This document shows positions 12,882 to 12,986 of a stretch of 12,986 bases of DNA, piece after piece. The notes beneath the pieces were generated by a model, which saw only the letters and a program-made list of their open reading frames with translations, made no database searches and had not been told where the DNA came from. The translations under genes and the position numbers were made by a program. The DNA lies in NCBI GenBank assembly GCA_021780585.1, contig JAJXYM010000072.1:1-12986 (forward strand). The letters run 5' to 3'. The number at the start of each line of letters is the position of its first letter. Positions within the stretch are counted from its first letter, which is position 1. This DNA is from Deltaproteobacteria bacterium. GTDB lineage: Bacteria > Desulfobacterota > Binatia > Binatales > Binataceae.

Positions 12882-12986
12882 CGTTCGGCTGCGTGTCGCC
12901 CGAGGCGTCGTCAGCCGGCTCCTCGCCCGCGGCCGGAGCGGCGGGCTCGGCACCAGCCGCTGGTTCGGCGCTGGCTACCGGTTCCG
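12865..12986 (-). CDS. rpsF: Small ribosomal subunit protein bS6, C-terminal tail only (cut by window edge)
   Basis: Only the last 40 residues are visible. They form a low-complexity tail rich in Ala, Glu, Pro and Asp (with EPAAGAEPAAPAAGEEPADD) ending NGGSQG and TGA at 12865-12867. The conserved bS6 fold lies beyond the right edge, so the identity rests on position: the gene directly upstream of a PriB/SSB-like gene and rpsR is rpsF in many bacteria. Some bacterial bS6 proteins carry acidic C-terminal tails (in E. coli Glu residues are added by RimK), which fits. It overlaps the next gene by 17 bases. Confidence 0.65.
   Translation of the reverse strand, partial: EPVASAEPAAGAEPAAPAAGEEPADDASGDTQPNGGSQG

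Noticed and set aside
1..12986. tRNA genes, CRISPR arrays, insertion sequences, phage or toxin-antitoxin modules
   Set aside because: None was seen on reading both strands; nearly all the sequence is explained by housekeeping or hypothetical genes.

Overview
This is a GC-rich, gene-dense stretch of a Gram-negative bacterial chromosome. A lipid A-type acyltransferase points to an outer membrane. The right end carries the rpsF / OB-fold gene / rpsR / DUF2232 / rplI cluster, an order known from proteobacteria and delta-proteobacteria-like lineages. I infer a deltaproteobacterial-type or Binatota-like organism, but the sequence alone does not prove this. I see no tRNA, rRNA, CRISPR array, transposase or integrase.

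Left part (1-2512): a leftward group holds a Cys-containing small protein, a four-helix membrane protein and the start of an adenosine-specific kinase family protein (cut by the left edge). The first two are coupled by an ATGA overlap. A rightward pair follows: a HELGH zinc-metallopeptidase-like protein and a small all-helical protein of unknown function.

Sugar nucleotide and envelope part (2518-9142): the leftward pair phosphomannomutase/phosphoglucomutase then mannose-1-phosphate guanylyltransferase (GTGA overlap) converts Man-6-P to GDP-mannose. Divergent from it run an SDR oxidoreductase and a CPBP (CAAX-type) intramembrane protease. The protease has no canonical start codon near its Shine-Dalgarno sequence and overlaps tail-to-tail with an LpxL/HtrB-type acyltransferase. 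Upstream of the acyltransferase, on the same strand, lies glgC (ADP-glucose pyrophosphorylase). Hexose-1-phosphate metabolism for glycogen and surface glycans therefore sits beside lipid A or envelope lipid acylation.

Middle (9143-9973): a 417-base, partly AT-rich non-coding stretch leads to a 102-residue zinc-ribbon protein. That gene has a very strong Shine-Dalgarno sequence and is followed by two hairpins: a 14-bp perfect inverted repeat, then a classical T-tailed terminator.

Right part (9997-12986): a leftward ribosomal operon reads (right to left) rpsF (tail only), a PriB/SSB-like OB-fold gene, rpsR, a DUF2232 membrane protein, rplI and a glutathione S-transferase. bS18 carries a long Gly/Arg-rich N-terminal extension, and the visible bS6 tail is acidic and Ala/Pro-rich. 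The two proteins are neighbours on the 30S platform. I found no clear new defence or mobile system. The strongest leads are the S6/S18 tails, the PriB-like gene, the non-canonical protease start, and the uncharacterised metallopeptidase/helical pair.
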